From Polytrichum commune (taxonomy: Eukaryota; Streptophyta; Polytrichopsida; Polytrichales; Polytrichaceae): a stretch of 60,000 nt of DNA. A model generated the notes under the pieces. That model did not search any database. It was given only the letters and a program-made list of their open reading frames with translations, and was not told the origin of the DNA. The stretch spans positions 32,089,666 through 32,149,665 of the forward strand of contig OX485807.1 in NCBI GenBank assembly GCA_950295325.1. Reading direction: 5' to 3'. The translations under genes were made by a program, and so were the position numbers. Position 1 is the first letter of the stretch; each line of letters begins with the position of its first letter. Of the stretch, positions 55,753-60,000 are shown piece after piece.

Positions 55753-57242
55753 TTGGTCCACATGTTATAAGTACATGTTATGTTGACATGGATGAGATCT
55801 ATATTTTTCAGGCAAACGGAGTCAAGGTTTATGTGATGGCAGCTTGTGATCAATTGCCCCCTCATGAGTTTTGACGATCGTAACCAATGATTAGCATTTA
55901 AAAGAGTGTTGATTGAGTAACCTATAGATTGACTATGTGTCCCGATAAACTATATTGTTTCAAAAACTTGTAACAAATTCCATATTCGTGAAAAAAAACT
56001 TCTAGAAAAAAAAAAAAAAAAAAAAAATCTCCTCATAACTTGTTTCTCTATGCGAAAAAACAATCCCCGCCTATTCCTCCTCCTAAACATATGCAAACTC
56101 GCTTATTCTATCGGTTATAGGTGCCTCAACCTCAAGACCCATCTACCTTAAGTTAAGTAACAAGTGATGTGTTGCAAGGAGTTTGGGACCACTCCATGGG
56201 TGCCAACACCCTCCAAGAGGCTTTAACTTAACTTATTTTGAGCCCACCCACTTGTTGCCAGCCATGTGGACTCAATTCTCCAATTAGTGTGGAGAGACAA
56301 GAAAATGGAATATACGTAGGCATAGCCGTAGTCCGGTCTCTAAGCTATAAATTTCCAATTAGCTAGGTGGGGTCATTGTTGATAGCGTGCATTTGCCACA
56401 CACGCGGTTTGAGGTTGATATTGTATGGAGTAAATTAATGTGTGTTGTCACCTAGGGGGGTATGTTAGGCATAGTGAGTCAAATCATAGGGTTAACTTTT
56501 GGTTATCCTTTTGCTTGGGAAGGGGGGGGGGGGGGGGGAGGGAGGGGAGAGGGCACGACATAGTAGAAAATAGGGTATGTTCAATGATGCAACCATTTGA
56601 GACGTTATGATCTAGGACATGTCACGTGGTACCACATGTGTGTTAAAATACGTAATATTACTAAGCTTTCTCTTTTCTCGTCTTTTCTAAAAGGGAAGGG
56701 GAAGGTGAGTTGGCAGGCCTACGAATTATCAACCAGCCCAACACCACTTGGTGAACACTTTGTCGGAACATGTCTTGAATTAAAAAAAAACTTTATAAAA
56801 TTGTTGTAGGTGGAAGGTGGGGATCGTATATAACATGGGGAATATGCATATAATGTTAGAAATTCTTCATCATCTGTCGGTATAATTGTCAAATGATGAT
56901 TATTCTTCATTTTAAAAAGGAAGCTTAGAATAAAAGGGGCATACTGCCCCACCCCATAGTGCATCATCCTATAACTAAGTAAAGGTATTTGGTTATTTTT
57001 ATTTGATTCACATTTAACATAAAATGTAATCTTTGGAGTAGGTCATAGGTGACATGTGCCATTTGGACCATGTTTAAAATACCATTTGCCTAATAGGGGT
57101 GGGAGGGTCACCTGGTGTCATTGAGCTTATTTTGAAGGACCACATGAATAACTTGCTTATGTATGTATGGCCCACACTATCAATTGCACTCCAAATATTC
57201 CTTGGGTGACAATATTGGAACTACGCAACGTAGTCGTGGTGT
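55753..57242. other. Intergenic, simple-sequence runs only
   Basis: An A-run lies at about 56009-56027 and a G-run of about 17 at 56522-56538, followed by more G-rich sequence. No gene or element ends recognised. Confidence 0.4.
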
Positions 57243-57557
57243 TGGAGAGAGGAAATTATTGCATACAATCATACCTTTCATTCATTCAACACTAGATTTT
57301 GAAACAGTATGCAATCCAATTTTTTTTTATAGTTTATTTGACATTGAAATTAGCTTAAAAGACATTGCATTCTTCCACTCCAAGTCATTTTAGATGAATC
57401 GGCCACAAACCTATAGGAGGTCAAGGTTCTTATGTTGGATTGATGAGAGGTATGCTCATATGCTATACTCTCCTCTCTCTCTTGCAGTGCTAAACTACCA
57501 AATCATGTATGGTGCTCTTGGTCACGTGACATATCAACTCCCTTACTTACCCCACAT
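57243..57557. repeat. (GA)n-family dispersed repeat
   Basis: GTTGGAGAGAGGAAATTATT, TTCATTCATTCAACA and TCCAAGTCATTTTAGATGAA match 54072-54260. The remainder up to the LTR has nothing recognised. Confidence 0.5.
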
Positions 57558-57907
57558 GTAACGTGTATTTACTTATTTATTTATTATTTATTATTTACAA
57601 TCTTCAGTTCAACTAAAGTCCTTTACTAGAAGACTAGAGGTGCCACCCTAGGTGCTCTAGCAGTTCTAAAGGTAAAGGGAGTCACTACTAGTTGAGACTA
57701 TGGTCTTACCCTAGGTTATCACCTCGTAAGTAATGACCATGAGTTAACTATACTTAGAGTTGTCCTAAAGGTATGGAGGGAGAGCTAGTTAAGATATCTG
57801 GAACTACTAGTTGAAGGGCGCCTCAACTCATAGTAGTATCTAGTATATAAGCTATAAGGTTGGGTGGAACATGCCTCTTAAATCTCATTATTGTGAGATA
57901 TGTTACA
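57558..57907 (+). mobile_element. Left LTR of a Ty3/Gypsy-like retrotransposon
   Basis: A 350-bp segment beginning TGTAAC and ending GTTACA, the inverted hexamer expected at LTR ends. It is followed after one base by a primer-binding site. A TATATAA box at 57844-57850 lies about 60 bp before the end. The right LTR is outside the window, so identity and target-site duplication cannot be checked. Confidence 0.75.
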
Positions 57908-57908
57908 T

Positions 57909-57920
57909 TGGTATCAAAGC
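57909..57920 (+). promoter_or_regulatory. Primer-binding site, initiator tRNA-Met type
   Basis: TGGTATCAAAGC differs at one base from the plant initiator-Met tRNA complement TGGTATCAGAGC, and stands one base after the LTR. Confidence 0.85.
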
Positions 57921-58500
57921 TCTTGAACCCTGTTCATTTTTGGGTGTTGCTATTATTCCGTTGTGCATTTTGTTGTGTTGAGATTTGGGGAAATAGGGAG
58001 CAGAATTTGGGGAATGGTGTAATTTTATTTTTTTTGTGTATTTTGAGCTGCATACGTGTACGAACAGCCGCATACGCATACGCACAACGCAACAGGGACG
58101 ACCGCGAGCTTGCAAAAAAATCCCGTTGATCTCCACTCAGATTATCGACTGTGTGATTTGCACACACAAATTCCAAGGTACTAATCGCATGTGGTCCGCA
58201 TCACAAGGAAACAAGAGATCGAACGCTTTAGTCGGACGCACAGAAACGGTTGACGTCAGCAGGCCGACACGTCACCAATAGGTGCTTACCGGTTCGGCCA
58301 GTCACCCGGGGTGAAAAACTTTTGCAGCGCGATTTGAGTACCAGGTCAGCTGGTCATCAACTAAAATTTGATTTTCATTCATAATTGAAGCAATTTCTAT
58401 AATTTTGAGAATTTTTTATGGTATTTTATTTTCGGTTTTCTTCAAAATTTGAACGTTTTATTTGGGTTTTGGGTGTTTTTTTGGTCCAATAGCCACTGAC

Positions 58501-59623
58501 ATGGACACATCTAGTCCATCAACTGAGGGTAGCCCTCCTGTAGTTCCTCCCGTGGTCACATCTCCCACATCCGTAGATACGGATGAAGCTATGGGTCATC
58601 TGGTAGCCAGAAAGATCCGGGAATATTGTGAGGGGAAACTCATTGATGACCATGATCAGTTTCAACGGATAGAGATGCAGTGTGACCAATTAATGTCTAT
58701 GTATGCTAAACATGACAGGCGTTTGAATACGCATGAATGTAAGTCGACTGTCTTACAAGCATACCAAGACACGGACAAGGTTCGGTCCACCACTGCGTCT
58801 GCTAAACCGGAGAAATTCAAAGATAAGTCTAAGGTCATTATTCTGGCATGGCTGGCTCAAATGCATAAGTATTTGACAGCACGTCAGGTGCCCAATGTGG
58901 AATGGGTGGTCATTGTGTCTACATATTTGGAGACCAATGTCGCACAACATTGGGATGTATTGGTAATGGAGCTCCGAACGGATAAGAAAGATCCGTTACT
59001 TTGGGACAATTTCTAGGATGCACTCATCACTGCCTATGGCAGTGTGAACCAGGAAATGGTGGCCCGGAATAAGCTCCACACTCTGAAACATAAAGGTTAT
59101 GGGAATGAGTACGCTAATGAGTTCCAACATCTGTGTTATTAGATTACGAAATCACCTATCTCTAGGGGAGACAAGGTAGAAATATTTTCTTTCTGGGCTT
59201 AAAGAGGATGTTCGGAGCAAAGTCCTGGTGGATCCACGAGATGACGGTGGGCCATGGGAGGACATCAAGCGTCTAATCAACTATGTTATAACGATAGATG
59301 CTACCTATTCCCAAGCTGCGAAGGGACGAGACAATGTAAAGTCTCATTCAAATACAACAGTTGCCAAAGGTGCTGGCAACACAGGGCTGGTACGGGACAA
59401 GGAGTCACGTCGCTCTAAAGGTTGTTCTTCAACCTTCTATAAGAAGAACAAAAAATCTAAGGGGGAGGATTCCGCCATCAAGAACACCGATAAGAAGGAC
59501 GGTCGTTATTTCCTCTGCCATAGGAAGGGACACATGGCTCGGGATTGTCCTGATAACAAAAAGGGTGCAGAACGGAAGACTGCTAAGAAGGGCAAGAAAC
59601 ATTTTCCCAAGTCCGACACTTAG
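58501..59623 (+). pseudogene. Broken gag of a Ty3/Gypsy-like retrotransposon
   Basis: Capsid/nucleocapsid polyprotein that would package the element RNA. ATG at 58501 (an earlier in-frame ATG at 58462 is possible). Residues such as AWLAQMHKYL, VEWVVIVSTYLE and NVAQHWD, followed by a Y-x-EF stretch, match the Retrotrans_gag pattern. In-frame TAG stops are at 59014-59016 and 59140-59142. A frameshift around 59150-59200 moves the remainder into another frame, which runs on to a lysine-rich zinc-knuckle tail and TAG at 59621-59623. The knuckle at about 59507-59550 reads YFLCHRKGHMARDC: the first cysteine of the C-x2-C-x4-H-x4-C motif is tyrosine. The copy cannot make an intact Gag. Confidence 0.8.
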
Positions 59624-60000
59624 GCAGTGGGCTAGTGTCAGGATTTGATCAAGTTTCGGATGTTGTGTTTGATTTGTCTAGTTATACATTGGAAGCTCTC
59701 CAAGACAAAGTCAATAAGCAATTTGATGTAATTGTGTATGATATTTTGAATAAATACATCATTTTTCCAACTCCGTTACTCCCACTTAGTGATGTGTTTG
59801 ATGAGAAGTCCACGGTATATGGAGTTTTTTCATTAATTATACCATCAATGGCGGATTTACAAAGTTCTTGAAGTCTTATTTGCACGGTAAACAGGGAGCA
59901 CCCTATGATACTAGTGCTTGCTTTGTTGTTGAGAAATATAGAGCAAAAAGTCTTAAAAGAACTTTGCCTAGATTTAAGTTGGTACATCAATTTGAATCAC
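59624..60000 (+). other. Retrotransposon interior after gag, unassigned
   Basis: Protease would be expected here, but no DSG/DTG active-site motif is convincing in any frame before the window ends. A 78-codon open frame (59635-59871) is not recognised. Confidence 0.35.

Noticed and set aside
57903-58136. Minus-strand open frames across the retrotransposon leader
   Set aside because: They lie on the opposite strand of the LTR element between primer-binding site and gag and have no family features.

Overview
The window is nuclear DNA of a land plant. Its only confidently coding locus is a multi-exon REVEILLE-type single-MYB gene, whose SHAQKYF motif and long GT-AG introns are plant features. 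Almost everything else is transposable-element debris: terminal-inverted-repeat (TIR) miniatures, degenerate LINE pieces, a tRNA-type SINE, a 5S-rRNA-derived insertion, a hAT remnant and the left end of a Ty3/Gypsy-like LTR element. The low gene density and REVEILLE exon style do not let me name the species or decide between seed plant, fern and bryophyte.

Layout. 0-0.7 kb may be the start of a minus-strand gene running off the left edge. 0.7-13.3 kb is repeats, including a nested stack at 3.29-4.44 kb, a pogo-like miniature at 7.16-7.60 kb, a pair of ~98% identical inverted miniatures at 10.60-11.38 kb, and a 229-bp tandem repeat at 11.77-12.44 kb. 13.3-15.1 kb is a decayed minus-strand LINE interrupted by a 392-bp insertion with 5S rRNA similarity. 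15.68-16.35 kb is a hAT remnant with perfect 8-bp target-site duplications. 16.4-18.35 kb holds more miniatures and a strong hairpin. 18.35-25.3 kb is relatively repeat-poor and unassigned. 25.34-30.85 kb is the REVEILLE coding region (minus strand), with its probable leader and GC-rich promoter at 30.85-32.95 kb. 33-57.5 kb is again repeats: a truncated LINE 3' end (41.7 kb), Tourist-like elements, a ~1-kb unit repeated three times with a conserved four-G-tract motif (45.2-48.1 kb), and a 94-bp tandem array (51.2-52.4 kb) that trapped a SINE and a palindromic foldback. 57.56-60 kb is a left LTR, primer-binding site and broken gag, running off the right edge.

The genes do not form a pathway. 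The one functional product expected is a clock-related MYB transcription factor. The rest is best read as a record of successive insertions, several of which can be ordered because an uninterrupted relative or an array unit supplies the empty site. All calls were made by eye; percent identities and boundaries are approximate unless a target-site duplication is stated.
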